From Methylophilus sp. 5 (GTDB lineage: Bacteria > Pseudomonadota > Gammaproteobacteria > Burkholderiales > Methylophilaceae): DNA of 64,000 nt. This document shows positions 1 through 9,448 of the stretch, in pieces. The position numbers and the translations under genes were made by a program. The notes beneath the pieces were generated by a model, which saw only the letters and a list, made by a program, of their open reading frames with translations, did no database searches and had not been told where the DNA came from. The DNA lies in NCBI RefSeq assembly GCF_000515275.1, contig NZ_KI911560.1, positions 1,674,001-1,738,000 of the forward strand, written 5' to 3'. Positions within the stretch are counted from its first letter, which is position 1; the number at the start of each line of letters is the position of its first letter.

Positions 1-91
1 ATTGTCTGGTAAGTTCAAGGCTAAACCTCAGCGTGATGAGTTGCCTGCTACCATCAATGAATCATTGATCGTTGAATTGTATTCTAAGTAA
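1..91 (+). CDS. rpsD: 30S ribosomal protein S4, C-terminal end (partial)
   Basis: Only the last 29 codons are in the window, in frame from base 2 to the TAA at 89-91. The tail reads LSGKFKAKPQRDELPAT and ends in IVELYSK, the conserved S4 C-terminus. S4 is a primary 16S rRNA-binding protein of the small subunit. It is followed 56 bases later by rpoA and rplQ, the standard end of the alpha operon, which supports the identity of this short piece. Confidence 0.93.
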   Translation, partial: LSGKFKAKPQRDELPATINESLIVELYSK

Positions 92-147
92 TCACTTAGC
101 CTAGGCTAAGGATTACTTGTTACTGCCCAATTACTTCAAGGAGTTGT

Positions 148-1134
148 ATGCAAAATAACCCTACAGATTATTTGAAGCCACGTGTTGTGGACGTTGAAGT
201 GATTACTCCACTGCGTGCACGTGTGACTTTAGAGCCAATGGAACGTGGCTTTGGCTATACCTTAGGGAATGCGTTGAGAAGAGTATTGCTTTCTTCCATC
301 CCGGGTTTTGCCATTACTGAAGTAAAAATCGATGGTGTTGTACATGAGTACTCCACGATTGAAGGTGTGCAAGAAGACGTTGTTGATATCTTGCTGAACC
401 TGAAAGGTGTTGCTTTAAAGCTGCACAACAAAACTGAAACCATTTTGGTATTGAACAAATCTGGTGAAGGTATTGTGACTGCGGGTGATTTTGAAGTTGG
501 TCATGATACTGAGATTGTTAATCCAAATCATGTGATTGCCAACATCACCAAAGGTGGTAAGTTGAACCTAGAAGTGAAAGTTGAAATGGGTCGCGGCTAT
601 CAGCCTGTACCGGCCCGTCAAAAAGCCAACGATGAAGATCGCGTTTTGGGCTTTATGATGGTGGATGCTTCTTTCAGCCCGATCAACAAAGTGAGCTACC
701 ATGTTGAGAGCGCACGTGTTGAACAGCGTACCGACCTCGACAAACTGATTATGGACGTTGAAACTAACGGCATTATCGAGCCTGAGCAGGCGATTCGTGA
801 TGCTGCGCGTATCCTGATTGGTCAGTTGTCAGTATTTGCAAATCTGGAAGGTGCTTCAGCGGATGTTGAAGTGAAAGCAGCGCCTCAGGTAGATCCAATT
901 CTGTTGCGTCCGGTCGATGACCTGGAGTTGACAGTACGTTCTGCTAACTGCCTCAAAGCGGAAAATATTTTCTACATTGGTGATCTGATTCAGCGTACAG
1001 AAAACGAATTGCTGAAAGCGCCTAACCTGGGTAGAAAATCATTGAATGAAATTAAAGACGTGTTGGCCTCTAAAGGCCTGACACTGGGAATGAAGCTGGA
1101 AAACTGGCCACCTGTTGGCTTGGAAAAAGCTTAA
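148..1134 (+). CDS. rpoA: DNA-directed RNA polymerase alpha subunit
   Basis: The 328-residue protein is full length for RpoA. The N-terminal domain (about 1-235) drives dimerisation and assembly of beta and beta-prime. It contains the conserved stretch [18 protein letters not shown] near residues 32-50. The C-terminal domain (about 250-325) contains [13 protein letters not shown], which includes the DNA/UP-element-binding arginine and the helix-hairpin-helix, and ends in LENWPP. A strong ribosome-binding site (AAGGAG) lies just before the ATG. It is co-transcribed with rpsD upstream and rplQ downstream. Confidence 0.98.
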   Translation: MQNNPTDYLKPRVVDVEVITPLRARVTLEPMERGFGYTLGNALRRVLLSSIPGFAITEVKIDGVVHEYSTIEGVQEDVVDILLNLKGVALKLHNKTETILVLNKSGEGIVTAGDFEVGHDTEIVNPNHVIANITKGGKLNLEVKVEMGRGYQPVPARQKANDEDRVLGFMMVDASFSPINKVSYHVESARVEQRTDLDKLIMDVETNGIIEPEQAIRDAARILIGQLSVFANLEGASADVEVKAAPQVDPILLRPVDDLELTVRSANCLKAENIFYIGDLIQRTENELLKAPNLGRKSLNEIKDVLASKGLTLGMKLENWPPVGLEKA

Positions 1135-1167
1135 TTTCTGATCAGATAAATACTTAAGGAAATTACT

Positions 1168-1554
1168 ATGCGTCACGGTAATAGCAATCGTAAATTGAAC
1201 AGAACCAGCAGCCACCGCGCAGCTATGTTCCGCAACATGGTGGCGTCTTTGCTGCGTCATGAAGTGATCAAAACAACTTTGCCTAAAGCAAAAGAGCTGC
1301 GTAAATATGCAGAACCACTGATCACTTTGGGTAAAACACCTACACTGGCAAACCGTCGTCTGGCGTTCAGCCGCTTGCGTGACCGTGATATCGTTGGTAA
1401 ATTGTTCGGTGAACTGGGTCCTCGTTACACTGCACGCAACGGTGGTTACCTGCGTATTTTGAAGTGTGGTTTCCGTCAGGGCGACAATGCACCAATGGCT
1501 TTTGTTGAGTTGGTAGATCGTCCAGAAGTTGCAGAAGCACCAGCAGCAGAATAA
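1168..1554 (+). CDS. rplQ: 50S ribosomal protein L17
   Basis: The 128-residue protein starts [12 protein letters not shown] and continues [19 protein letters not shown], the diagnostic L17 N-terminus. L17 is a large-subunit protein near the exit tunnel. It is the last gene of the alpha operon, 33 bases after rpoA, with AAGGAAA before the ATG and an intrinsic terminator 20 bases after the stop. The Ala/Glu-rich tail (EAPAAE) is typical of betaproteobacterial L17. Confidence 0.98.
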   Translation: MRHGNSNRKLNRTSSHRAAMFRNMVASLLRHEVIKTTLPKAKELRKYAEPLITLGKTPTLANRRLAFSRLRDRDIVGKLFGELGPRYTARNGGYLRILKCGFRQGDNAPMAFVELVDRPEVAEAPAAE

Positions 1555-1570
1555 GTAACGATGTATGTAT

Positions 1571-1602
1571 AAAAAAGCCAGCTTTCGCTGGCTTTTTTGT
1601 TT
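1571..1602. terminator. Bidirectional intrinsic terminator after rplQ
   Basis: The stem GCCAGC-TTTC-GCTGGC is flanked by an A-tract on the left and a T-tract on the right, so it can end both the ribosomal operon (+) and the convergent glutaredoxin-like gene (-). Confidence 0.9.
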
Positions 1603-1845
1603 TTAGGCCTGCGTGGTGAGCCAGTGGCTAATCATCTCGGCGTTAAATGGCCAGAACAATTCATTTACACCGCTATTGGATGCGTCAAGCAGTACCGGGA
1701 TGCTTATTTCATAACGCTGTAGCAATTTTTCATCATCCATGATGTCTAGGCTTTGGTAGGGTAGGTTTAAGGCCTGTAAAAGCTGCTCTGCGTCATCGCA
1801 GAGGTGGCAGCCTTGGGTGCCTAATAATATCAATTGGTTTTGCAT
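1603..1845 (-). CDS. Glutaredoxin-family protein
   Basis: An 80-residue single-domain thioredoxin-fold protein. Near its N-terminus it has GTQGCHLCDDAEQLL, a CxxC redox pair (C13/C16 by eye) after the first beta strand, and the cis-proline region SIPVLLD in the second half. It matches the small 'glutaredoxin family / DUF836-like' proteins of Proteobacteria, probably a cytoplasmic thiol-disulfide protein. Substrate unknown. It is transcribed toward rplQ and shares the terminator at 1571-1602. The family call is fairly sure; a specific role is not visible. Confidence 0.8.
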   Translation of the reverse strand: MQNQLILLGTQGCHLCDDAEQLLQALNLPYQSLDIMDDEKLLQRYEISIPVLLDASNSGVNELFWPFNAEMISHWLTTQA

Positions 1846-1922
1846 AAAACTCTAGGTAGTGTCATCAACGCTTTGTACAATGATACCTGCAAAAACAACG
1901 GCTGCTCAACATTGGATCATGC

Positions 1923-3380
1923 ATGACAGAAATTCGCGAACAAGATGAGAAACTGACCGAAGGCAAGGAAAGCCTAAGTGAAACGTTGCAACAGGTTATC
2001 CACTTGCTGGGTAAGCACAAGCTGGTCGAGCATGTAGTACACCGGCAGGATATGCCTAAGCATGATCTGGTCGAGAACCTGGTTCACAAGCAAAATCTGA
2101 ATATTCTGCAGCACAAGCTGGATCAGCTTCACCCGGCTGACGTTGCTTATATCCTGGAATCATTGCCATTAGATGACCGTTTAATGGTCTGGGATCTCGT
2201 CAAAGCAGATCGTGATGGCGAGATTCTGCTCGAAGCCTCTGACGCCGTGCGTCAAACGCTGATTGCGGACATGGACAGTGACGAGTTGCTGGCCGCTGCC
2301 GAACAGCTAGACACCGATGAGCTGGCAGACTTGGCGCCTGACTTGCCAAAAGATGTGTTGCAAGACTTGCTTTACAGTCTGGATACACAACACCGCGAGC
2401 GTTTACAGTCTGCGCTGTCTTACCCTGAAGATACCGTAGGCGCGATCATGGACTTTGATATCGTGACTATTCGTGACGATATCACGCTCGAGGTAGTGTT
2501 GCGCTACCTGCGTCGATTGCCCAAATTCCCTGATCATACCGATAAATTGTTTGTCATTAATCGCGATGACATCCTGCAAGGGGTGTTGCCGCTCAAGCGC
2601 ATTATCCTGAATGACCCCGAGACCCGGGTTGGTGACATTATGTCGACAGATGCCGTGGTGTTTCATCCTGAAGACATGGCCGACCAGGCCGCAATGGCGT
2701 TTGAGCGCTACGACTTGGTGACGGCGCCAGTGGTCGACAATAACCGCAAGCTGGTTGGGCGCATTACGGTGGATACCGTCATGGATATTATTCGTGAGGA
2801 GGCGGAGTCAGACATGTTGTCCTTGGCCGGTTTGCGCGAAGAAGAAGACTTTTTTGCGTCGATCTGGAAGTCGGTGCAAAACCGTTGGGCTTGGCTGGCG
2901 ATTAACCTGGTCACTGCATTAGTGGCTTCGCGCGTGATTGGTTTGTTTGAAGGCAGTATCGAAAAAATCGTTGCGCTGGCAGCACTGATGCCTATTGTTG
3001 CCGGCATTGGCGGCAACTCAGGCAATCAAACCACCACCATGATTGTGCGCGGTTTGGCACTGGGCCAAATCTCCGGTTATCACATGAAATCTTTGCTGCA
3101 AAAAGAAATGGGTGTGGCGCTGTTAAATGGCCTGCTATGGGGCGGTGTGCTCGGTCTGGTCGCCTTTTGGTTATACCATAATGCTGCCTTGGGCTTGGTA
3201 ATGATGGCCGCCATGGCGCTCAACTTGCTATTGGCCGCCATTACCGGTGTCATGATTCCGTTGGTGATGAACAAGTTGGGTCGAGATCCGGCCGTTGGCT
3301 CCAGCGTGTTGATTACTGCCCTGACCGACAGTGGCGGCTTTTTGATTTTTCTCGGCTTAGCCACAATTTTTTTATTATAA
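1923..3380 (+). CDS. mgtE: Magnesium transporter MgtE
   Basis: The 485-residue protein has the full MgtE layout: an N-terminal superhelical domain (about 60-165), a CBS pair (about 170-295) and a five-helix membrane domain (about 320-485). The pore signature is PIVAGIGGNSGNQ followed by TTTMIVRGL. MgtE is a dimeric inner-membrane Mg2+ channel gated by Mg2+ binding to the cytosolic domains. The N-terminal extension carries two near-copies of an 11-residue unit, HKLVEHVVHRQ and HDLVENLVHKQ. The mscS-type gene follows after 6 bases, so the two are probably one operon of membrane channels. Confidence 0.96.
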   Translation: MTEIREQDEKLTEGKESLSETLQQVIHLLGKHKLVEHVVHRQDMPKHDLVENLVHKQNLNILQHKLDQLHPADVAYILESLPLDDRLMVWDLVKADRDGEILLEASDAVRQTLIADMDSDELLAAAEQLDTDELADLAPDLPKDVLQDLLYSLDTQHRERLQSALSYPEDTVGAIMDFDIVTIRDDITLEVVLRYLRRLPKFPDHTDKLFVINRDDILQGVLPLKRIILNDPETRVGDIMSTDAVVFHPEDMADQAAMAFERYDLVTAPVVDNNRKLVGRITVDTVMDIIREEAESDMLSLAGLREEEDFFASIWKSVQNRWAWLAINLVTALVASRVIGLFEGSIEKIVALAALMPIVAGIGGNSGNQTTTMIVRGLALGQISGYHMKSLLQKEMGVALLNGLLWGGVLGLVAFWLYHNAALGLVMMAAMALNLLLAAITGVMIPLVMNKLGRDPAVGSSVLITALTDSGGFLIFLGLATIFLL

Positions 3381-3386
3381 AAATCT

Positions 3387-4679
3387 ATGATGGATAACGA
3401 TATTAATATTCTCTGGAAAGAAATTGTTCAAGACCTGAGCACAGTCTCTGCCTTGTGGCAGCTGTTTGTGTTCGGTGTGATTCTGGCGGTGAGCGGTTTG
3501 CTCAATTGGCACCTGCGCAAGCAAATTGCGGCAGGCAAAGTCAACACCGTTTATAAGATGCTGTTGGGCGGCATCGAGCGTTTGTTTTTCCCGTTCGTGG
3601 CATTTTTAATGCTGGTGATTGCGCGCTATTCGCTGGAAGGCTACATGCATGTTGGCCTGTTGCGACTCGCTGCGCGAATGTTGCTAGCAATGGTGATTAT
3701 TCGTAGCCTGGTATACGTGTTGCGTTACGTGTTTTCGCCCAGTGCCTGGTTGCACTCGTTTGAGCGTGTGATTGCCTGGAGTGTTTGGGTGGTGGTGGCA
3801 TTGCATATCAGCGGATTTTTGGATCCGGCCTTGCAGGTTCTTGAAGATGTGACGTTCAGTGTTGGTAAGCAAAAATTAAACCTGTTGTTGCTGATTCAAG
3901 GCGGGCTGACCATTGTGATCACCATGCTGGTCGCCTTGTGGTTAAGTCGAATGATAGAGCTGCGGCTGATGGCTTCGGAGAGTATAAATAGCAACTGGCG
4001 TGTCATTATGGTCAAGCTGGTGCGCATGGTTGCTATCGTGATTGCCTTGCTGATGTCGATGGCCGCGGTGGGGATTGATGTGACGATGCTGTCAGTCTTT
4101 GGCGGCGCGCTTGGCGTCGGCTTGGGTTTTGGCTTGCAGAAAATTGCCAGTAATTATGTCAGCGGTTTTATTATCCTGATGGATAAGTCACTGCATATGG
4201 GGGATGTCGTCACTATTCATGGCCACTATGGCATTGTGAAAGAGTTGCGCTCACGCTATATGCTGCTGCGTAAGCAGGATGGTACTGAAATTATTATTCC
4301 AAATGAAATGATGATCACAGATGCCGTGATCAATCATACCTCCGCTGCGCATAAGGCCAAGGTTCCTATTCCGATTCAGATTTCATATGAAAGCGATCTG
4401 GATCTGGCCATCAAGTTGTTAAAAGACATTGGCACCGCGCATCAGCGTACGATTAAAGACGATACTGCGGTGGATGTGACTATCAAGGCGTTTGCGGAGA
4501 GTGGCATTGATTTGCTGCTATCGCTATGGGTGCTTAATCCGGAGGAGGCGACGGCCAAACTGCAAAGTGAGATCTACTATGAGATCTGGCAGCGTTTTAA
4601 AGCGAATAATATCCAGATTCCATACCCACAGCGCGACGTGAGGGTGATCTCGGTACCAGCGGCTTCTGCAGCGATTTAA
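3387..4679 (+). CDS. MscS-family mechanosensitive ion channel
   Basis: A 430-residue membrane protein with about six predicted membrane segments, ending in the MscS core. The pore helix region is rich in Gly/Ala (FGGALGVGLGFGLQKIASNYVSG, around residues 233-256). It is followed by the beta domain (GDVVTIHGHYGIVKEL, then IIIPNEMM and the C-terminal alpha/beta domain). It is larger than E. coli MscS (286 residues) because of extra N-terminal helices, like the YbdG/YnaI-type homologues. Predicted function: osmotic pressure release or ion flux at the inner membrane. It sits 6 bases after mgtE and ends at a strong terminator. Confidence 0.9.
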   Translation: MMDNDINILWKEIVQDLSTVSALWQLFVFGVILAVSGLLNWHLRKQIAAGKVNTVYKMLLGGIERLFFPFVAFLMLVIARYSLEGYMHVGLLRLAARMLLAMVIIRSLVYVLRYVFSPSAWLHSFERVIAWSVWVVVALHISGFLDPALQVLEDVTFSVGKQKLNLLLLIQGGLTIVITMLVALWLSRMIELRLMASESINSNWRVIMVKLVRMVAIVIALLMSMAAVGIDVTMLSVFGGALGVGLGFGLQKIASNYVSGFIILMDKSLHMGDVVTIHGHYGIVKELRSRYMLLRKQDGTEIIIPNEMMITDAVINHTSAAHKAKVPIPIQISYESDLDLAIKLLKDIGTAHQRTIKDDTAVDVTIKAFAESGIDLLLSLWVLNPEEATAKLQSEIYYEIWQRFKANNIQIPYPQRDVRVISVPAASAAI

Positions 4680-4710
4680 GCTGCAATCAAGAACTGTTCC
4701 CTATATGCAA

Positions 4711-4740
4711 AAGGCTCAATCTAATGATTGGGCCTTTTTT
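4711..4740 (+). terminator. Intrinsic terminator after the mscS-type gene
   Basis: Stem GGCTCAATC / GATTGGGCC with a TAAT loop followed by six T residues. Confidence 0.88.
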
Positions 4741-4764
4741 ACGGGTGAAGACAATGCGCAGCTA

Positions 4765-4798
4765 ATAAAAAAGCCTGCATTTGCAGGCTTTTTTATTA
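4765..4798. terminator. Bidirectional terminator before rpmG
   Basis: Stem AAGCCTGC / GCAGGCTT with A- and T-tracts on its two sides. It sits between the convergent mscS-type gene and rpmG and is likely to end the rpmBG transcript. Confidence 0.88.
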
Positions 4799-4814
4799 AT
4801 ACTTGAAACTAAGA

Positions 4815-4970
4815 TTATTTCAATTTAGTTTCTTTGTACATGACATGCTTACGAGCAACTGGGTCAAATTTCTTGATCTCCATTTTCTCTGGCATAGTAC
4901 GTTTGTTTTTTGTGGTGGTATAGAAATGACCTGTACCAGCACTAGACTCTAATTTGATTTTTTCACGCAT
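4815..4970 (-). CDS. rpmG: 50S ribosomal protein L33
   Basis: Reading the minus strand gives a 51-residue protein starting [18 protein letters not shown] and ending YKETKLK, the standard bacterial L33. It contains no CxxC zinc pairs, so it is the zinc-independent form. It lies 31 bases downstream of rpmB in the usual rpmB-rpmG pair. Confidence 0.96.
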   Translation of the reverse strand: MREKIKLESSAGTGHFYTTTKNKRTMPEKMEIKKFDPVARKHVMYKETKLK

Positions 4971-5001
4971 GATAATATCCTTAGCTGACTAATGTCGCGA
5001 G

Positions 5002-5238
5002 TTAGATTTTTTCGCCAGCAGCACGCAAATCAGCCAACACAGCGTCGATACCGTTTTTGTCGATCGTACGCAAAGCAGCGTTGGTAATGCGCAGGCTTAC
5101 CCAGCGGTTTTCGCTCTCAACCCAAAACTTACGGTTTTGCAAGTTAGGCAAGAAACGACGTCTTGTTTTGTTTTGTGCGTGAGAAACATTGTTACCCACC
5201 ATTGGTTTTTTACCGGTTACCTGACATACACGTGCCAT
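5002..5238 (-). CDS. rpmB: 50S ribosomal protein L28
   Basis: A 78-residue protein starting [20 protein letters not shown], the canonical L28 N-terminus. An upstream in-frame ATG would add METT; the inner start is chosen because it matches the family and has a GGAGAC ribosome-binding site before it. It is the first gene of the rpmB-rpmG pair. L28 is a large-subunit protein needed for late assembly. Confidence 0.97.
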   Translation of the reverse strand: MARVCQVTGKKPMVGNNVSHAQNKTRRRFLPNLQNRKFWVESENRWVSLRITNAALRTIDKNGIDAVLADLRAAGEKI

Positions 5239-5333
5239 GGTTGTCTCCAAATACTTTTATCTTTTCAGAAAGAGCGAGATTATAGATTGAATCGCCCGCA
5301 CAAATCAAGCGATTATTGTAATTTTTCAAACAA

Positions 5334-5786
5334 TTAGTGCTTGCCTGTGCTGCCAAAGCCACCTTCACCGCGTTCGCTGCTGGTGAATTCGTCCACAATA
5401 TGAAAGTCCGCCTGTACCACAGGCACAATGACCATCTGCGCCACACGTTCCATCGGGTTCAAAATAAACGCTTCTTTACTGCGGTTCCAGCACGACACCA
5501 GTAGCTGCCCTTGGTAATCTGAATCAATTAGCCCGACCAGATTGCCCAGCACAATACCATGTTTATGACCCAGACCCGAGCGCGGCAAAATCATGGCGGC
5601 ATAATAAGCATTGTCGATATGAATCGCCATGCCGGTAGGGATCATGATGGTCTCTCCCGGTTGTATGGTTTGTGTGTGCTCAATGCAAGCCCGCAAATCC
5701 AGCCCGGCTGAGCCTGGCGTTGCATAGTTAGGCATCATGTGATGCAGGCGAGGGTCAAGAATCTTGAGATCTACGGTAATCGACAT
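5334..5786 (-). CDS. dut: Deoxyuridine 5'-triphosphate nucleotidohydrolase (dUTPase)
   Basis: The 150-residue trimeric dUTPase hydrolyses dUTP to dUMP and PPi, keeping uracil out of DNA and feeding thymidylate synthesis. All five family motifs are visible: [39 protein letters not shown] and the flexible C-terminal [11 protein letters not shown]. The start is set at [11 protein letters not shown], as in homologues; an upstream ATG would add 19 non-conserved residues. In related bacteria dut usually follows coaBC directly; here a TonB-dependent receptor gene lies between them. Confidence 0.96.
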   Translation of the reverse strand: MSITVDLKILDPRLHHMMPNYATPGSAGLDLRACIEHTQTIQPGETIMIPTGMAIHIDNAYYAAMILPRSGLGHKHGIVLGNLVGLIDSDYQGQLLVSCWNRSKEAFILNPMERVAQMVIVPVVQADFHIVDEFTSSERGEGGFGSTGKH

Positions 5787-5865
5787 ACGGCATGCTCCAG
5801 AAAAATATTGCGCTATTAAACACGAAATATGGCTGAAAATCACTGATTACGATAATTAGTCAGCA

Positions 5866-5893
5866 ACAAAAAAGCCAGCAGTTGCTGGCTTTG
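5866..5893 (-). terminator. Intrinsic terminator after the TonB-dependent receptor
   Basis: Stem AGCCAGC / GCTGGCT, with a run of six T on the minus strand after the stem. Confidence 0.8.
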
Positions 5894-5909
5894 CAAATCG
5901 TGTGAATGT

Positions 5910-8054
5910 TTAAAACTTATATTGCGCGGTTAAACCGAGCAGGTAATTGCGGCCAGCGGCAGGTTCGAAGAACAAGGCATTGCCATCATTCACGCGTACA
6001 GAACCGATGTAATCCTTATCGGTAATGTTCTCAATACGCACATATTGTTTGAAGCGCCACTTGGTCAGGTTCTGTTCAAAACCTGCGCGGATATTAAAGA
6101 TTGTGTACGAAGGTGCTTTATCTGTATTGATGTCGTTCACGTAGACTTGACTGTTATGGCGACCTTCGAGAGCTGAGAAAAAGCCAAGGCTAGGGTACTT
6201 CCAAGCGATTTCTCCATACACTTGTGACTTGTAGGTGCCAGGGATGCGGTTGCCTGAGTTGACTGGGCCGGTTGTGCCTGCTGCGTTAATCACTGTTACA
6301 AAAGGATCATCAAATTTTGCATTGAGTAGTGTGTAGGCGGCGAATACAGTGATATTGTTGTCCAGGTTGGCATCAATCGAAGCTTCAATGCCTGTCCTTT
6401 TTGTTTTGCCTGCATTTTGATAGCTTGAACGTCCTGAAACGGTTTGACGGGTCACAATTTCATTGTCAGTATCGACTTTAAATAGCGTAACGTTGGCTCT
6501 GATATCGTCAGTGATAAAAGCTTTTGCGCCTAATTCAATATTTGTGCTTTCTGCAGCCTTCAATGAAAGGTTCGGTTTGCTTGCTACACCGCCTGTGACA
6601 TTATCAAAAGCTGCTTCAATAAACGTAGGCGTTTCGAAGCCTTTACCGAAGTTAGCATAGAAGTTTAACTTCTCAGTCGCTTTCCAAATAATGCCGACCA
6701 CTGGCGTGGTTTTTTGGTACTCAACATTTCCACTGTTATCGCCGTTTGAGCCTGTGCCGGTAATGAAGTTGTCTTGAACTTCCAGTTTTACTTTGGTATG
6801 ACGTGCACCTGCGTGCAAATCAAGGTTGGGCGTGATGCTTAAATTGCCTTGTAAATATTGATCGAAGTTGCTGGAGATGTTTTGTTCCAGCCTATTTGGT
6901 GTGTTAACGATTGAGCCTAAGCGCAAAAGGTTGGTGTCTTTGCGGTCATCGGTTGACTTCCCATAATTCAACCCAAGAGTTATTTGGTAGGGGAGGTTGC
7001 CCAGACTGCCTTTGTTGTCCCATCTCAAGTCTGCACCGTAAAATTCTCTACTGATTTCACTGAGTCGTGAACTGGTAGCAGCAAGGGTTGTAGCGGTTGC
7101 CGTCGTCGTTAAAATTTGTGCATTATTTCTACTACCTACGTAGGGAATAAAACTGATTTTGTTATTTTCGTTAAACGCATGCTCAATGTTAAAACCCACT
7201 TGCGTATGGTCACGTTTAACACTTGTGTTGGCAAATAAGGCAGCAGAAACAACTTTATCTCTTGTTGCGTTAGAAAAGGCTCTTGCTCTGTCTAGTCCCA
7301 GAGGGTCCTGCGCTTCCTGGTCAAACCAATTCACTAAAGTTGTGACTTTAGTATCTTCGTTCAAATTAAATTTGAATTTGGCGGTGGCCATTTGTTTATT
7401 GCTTGAGCTGTTGGCTCTGTAGCCGTCAGACTCATAGTTAGATACATTCAGCGAGTATTCCAAACCCTCTAATTGCCCAGCTGCTTCCAGCACATTCCGC
7501 TTCGTGTTGTAGCTACCAAACATAGTGGTGGCGCCAATGGTAGGTGTAGCTGGCGCATCTTGCGTAAACATCTGAATCACGCCGCCAGATGAGTTGCCGT
7601 AGAGTGAAGAGAATGGGCCGCGCATGACTTCTATGCTTTTAATGGCAGACAGGTCCATGACGCCTGGTTGACCCTGGCCGTCTGGCATGGTGAGTGGAAT
7701 ACCATCAACATAGATACGGATGCCACGTACACCAAATGACGAGCGGGAGCCAAAGCCACGACTGGAAATTTGCGGGTCTTGTGCTTGTTGCGTTCTGTTT
7801 TGCGCTGTCACGCCGGGTACGCGAATCAGGCTTTCGGACAGGTTCATTTGTAACTGGCCGTCTTTGATGTTTTTTTGTTCAATCACATCAATCGCCACCG
7901 GTAAATCAAAACTGTTTTGTGCCTGGCGTGTGGCTGTAACGACAACAGGTGAAAGCGTGAGTGTTTTTTCTTCGTCTGCCATGGCTTGTGGCAGGTTGCC
8001 AAACACGGCAGAAAGGGCAATATACAACGGCGTGAGGCGGGGTGCGCGCATCAT
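5910..8054 (-). CDS. TonB-dependent outer-membrane receptor
   Basis: A 714-residue receptor with an N-terminal signal peptide (cleavage likely after QAMA). It then has a TonB-box-like stretch (TLTLSPVVVTATR), a plug domain (LIRVPGV, IYVDGIPLTMPDGQGQPG, IEVMRGPFSSLYGNSSGGVI) and a 22-strand barrel ending in LLGLTAQYKF with a terminal Phe. Such receptors import siderophore-iron, heme, cobalamin or other large ligands; the ligand cannot be read from sequence. It is closest in style to FecA-like ferric-ligand receptors. The start is placed at MMRAPRLTP to give a proper signal peptide; an upstream ATG at 8126 would add 24 residues. It lies between coaBC and dut, which normally adjoin. Confidence 0.92.
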   Translation of the reverse strand: MMRAPRLTPLYIALSAVFGNLPQAMADEEKTLTLSPVVVTATRQAQNSFDLPVAIDVIEQKNIKDGQLQMNLSESLIRVPGVTAQNRTQQAQDPQISSRGFGSRSSFGVRGIRIYVDGIPLTMPDGQGQPGVMDLSAIKSIEVMRGPFSSLYGNSSGGVIQMFTQDAPATPTIGATTMFGSYNTKRNVLEAAGQLEGLEYSLNVSNYESDGYRANSSSNKQMATAKFKFNLNEDTKVTTLVNWFDQEAQDPLGLDRARAFSNATRDKVVSAALFANTSVKRDHTQVGFNIEHAFNENNKISFIPYVGSRNNAQILTTTATATTLAATSSRLSEISREFYGADLRWDNKGSLGNLPYQITLGLNYGKSTDDRKDTNLLRLGSIVNTPNRLEQNISSNFDQYLQGNLSITPNLDLHAGARHTKVKLEVQDNFITGTGSNGDNSGNVEYQKTTPVVGIIWKATEKLNFYANFGKGFETPTFIEAAFDNVTGGVASKPNLSLKAAESTNIELGAKAFITDDIRANVTLFKVDTDNEIVTRQTVSGRSSYQNAGKTKRTGIEASIDANLDNNITVFAAYTLLNAKFDDPFVTVINAAGTTGPVNSGNRIPGTYKSQVYGEIAWKYPSLGFFSALEGRHNSQVYVNDINTDKAPSYTIFNIRAGFEQNLTKWRFKQYVRIENITDKDYIGSVRVNDGNALFFEPAAGRNYLLGLTAQYKF

Positions 8055-8152
8055 TATTCTCAATACTAAAGTTAAACTGCGCGGATTGTAAGCTGAGTGT
8101 AAGCTTTGGCCGCTCAGTATTTTCATGAAAATACTGAGAAATGCCGATTTAA

Positions 8153-9349
8153 TTAGCGTGGATCAAGTTGGCTTTTAAGGTGCGTTAAGAGTTTGAATGC
8201 AATGTTAATTTTATCGTCGGTGCCAAGTGCATATTCACCGTGCTCGTCAATGATAGTGACCGTATTTTGATCACTACCCATTGCGGTGTTGGCGTGGTTA
8301 GCCACGATCATAGGGATACGTTTTGCCAGCCTTTTTTGTTTGGCGTAGTCGATCACTCGTTCTGTTTCGGCGGCGAATCCAACGCAATAGGGTGGGTTGG
8401 GTAAAGAGGCGACATCTGCCAGTATGTCTTTATTTTTTATGAGTTCTAGGGTGAGTGTTTGCTCACTCTTCTTAATTTTTTGCACTGAGGAAACATCCGG
8501 CCTATAGTCGGCAACGGCTGCCACCGCAATAAAAATATCCTGATCTGCAATAGATTGCATTACGCTTTGGTACATGTCATGCGCGCTGCTGGCAAAGTAG
8601 GCTTGGCTGGTGGCCGGGCGCGAGGCACTGGTGTGGCCGTAAATAAGGGTGACTTCTGCCCCCATGCGCATGGCTGCCTGCGCCAGTGCGTAGCCCATTT
8701 TGCCGCTGCTAATATTGGTGATGCCACGCACCGGGTCTAGCATTTCGAGTGTTGCCCCGGCGGTGATCAGTATCTTTTTGCCAGCCAGCAGCTTGGGCGT
8801 AAAAAACGTTTGCAGGCCTTCCAGCAAGTCTGCTGGCTCTAGCATTCTGCCTAGCCCGACTTCACCGCAGGCTTGTTCGCCGCTATCCGGGCCTAAGATG
8901 GTGATGGCGTCTTGCTGTAATTGCCCGATATTGCGCTGCGTGGCTGCGTTCTCCCACATTTGCTTGTTCATTGCGGGCGCAACAATAAGTGGGCACTCAC
9001 GTGCAAGGCATAATGTCGAGAGTAAATCGTTGGCAAAGCCATGCGCCAGTTTGGCGATAAAGTCTGCGCTGGCGGGTGCGACCAAAATGGCATCGGCTTT
9101 GCGGCTGAGTTCTATGTGCGGCATGCCATTAGAAATACGCTGATCCCAGCTATCGACAAACACCGGGTTGCCAGACAGCGCCTGCAAGGTGGTGGGCGTT
9201 ATAAAGTGGGTCGCCGCTTCTGTCATCACGACTTGTACGCGATGGCCTTGTTTAACCAACAAGCGAACCAGTTCGGCGGCTTTATAAGCGGCAATACCGC
9301 CAGTCACGCCAAGCAGTAGGTGTTGATGAGGTGAGTGCGCTGGAATCAT
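8153..9349 (-). CDS. coaBC: Bifunctional phosphopantothenoylcysteine decarboxylase / phosphopantothenate-cysteine ligase
   Basis: The 398-residue fusion catalyses two successive steps of coenzyme A synthesis. The N-terminal flavin decarboxylase (CoaC, about 1-180) shows LLGVTGGIAAYKAAEL, the catalytic-His region MPHIELSRKADA, PAMNKQMW and the Cys-containing GEQACGEVGLGRM. The C-terminal CTP-dependent ligase (CoaB, about 185-395) shows ILITAGATLEMLDPVR, NISSGKMG and KNKDILADV. Length and domain order are standard. It is divergent from the HExxH-protein gene, with only about 100 bases between starts. Confidence 0.97.
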   Translation of the reverse strand: MIPAHSPHQHLLLGVTGGIAAYKAAELVRLLVKQGHRVQVVMTEAATHFITPTTLQALSGNPVFVDSWDQRISNGMPHIELSRKADAILVAPASADFIAKLAHGFANDLLSTLCLARECPLIVAPAMNKQMWENAATQRNIGQLQQDAITILGPDSGEQACGEVGLGRMLEPADLLEGLQTFFTPKLLAGKKILITAGATLEMLDPVRGITNISSGKMGYALAQAAMRMGAEVTLIYGHTSASRPATSQAYFASSAHDMYQSVMQSIADQDIFIAVAAVADYRPDVSSVQKIKKSEQTLTLELIKNKDILADVASLPNPPYCVGFAAETERVIDYAKQKRLAKRIPMIVANHANTAMGSDQNTVTIIDEHGEYALGTDDKINIAFKLLTHLKSQLDPR

Positions 9350-9448
9350 GGCTGCATTTTAACTGTAAATTTTGCGCAATTGCCATTTATGCGCCGTATA
9401 GCATTTTCTTTAAAAATGTTAACATCTGGCATCGGTGAGGTGAAATAC

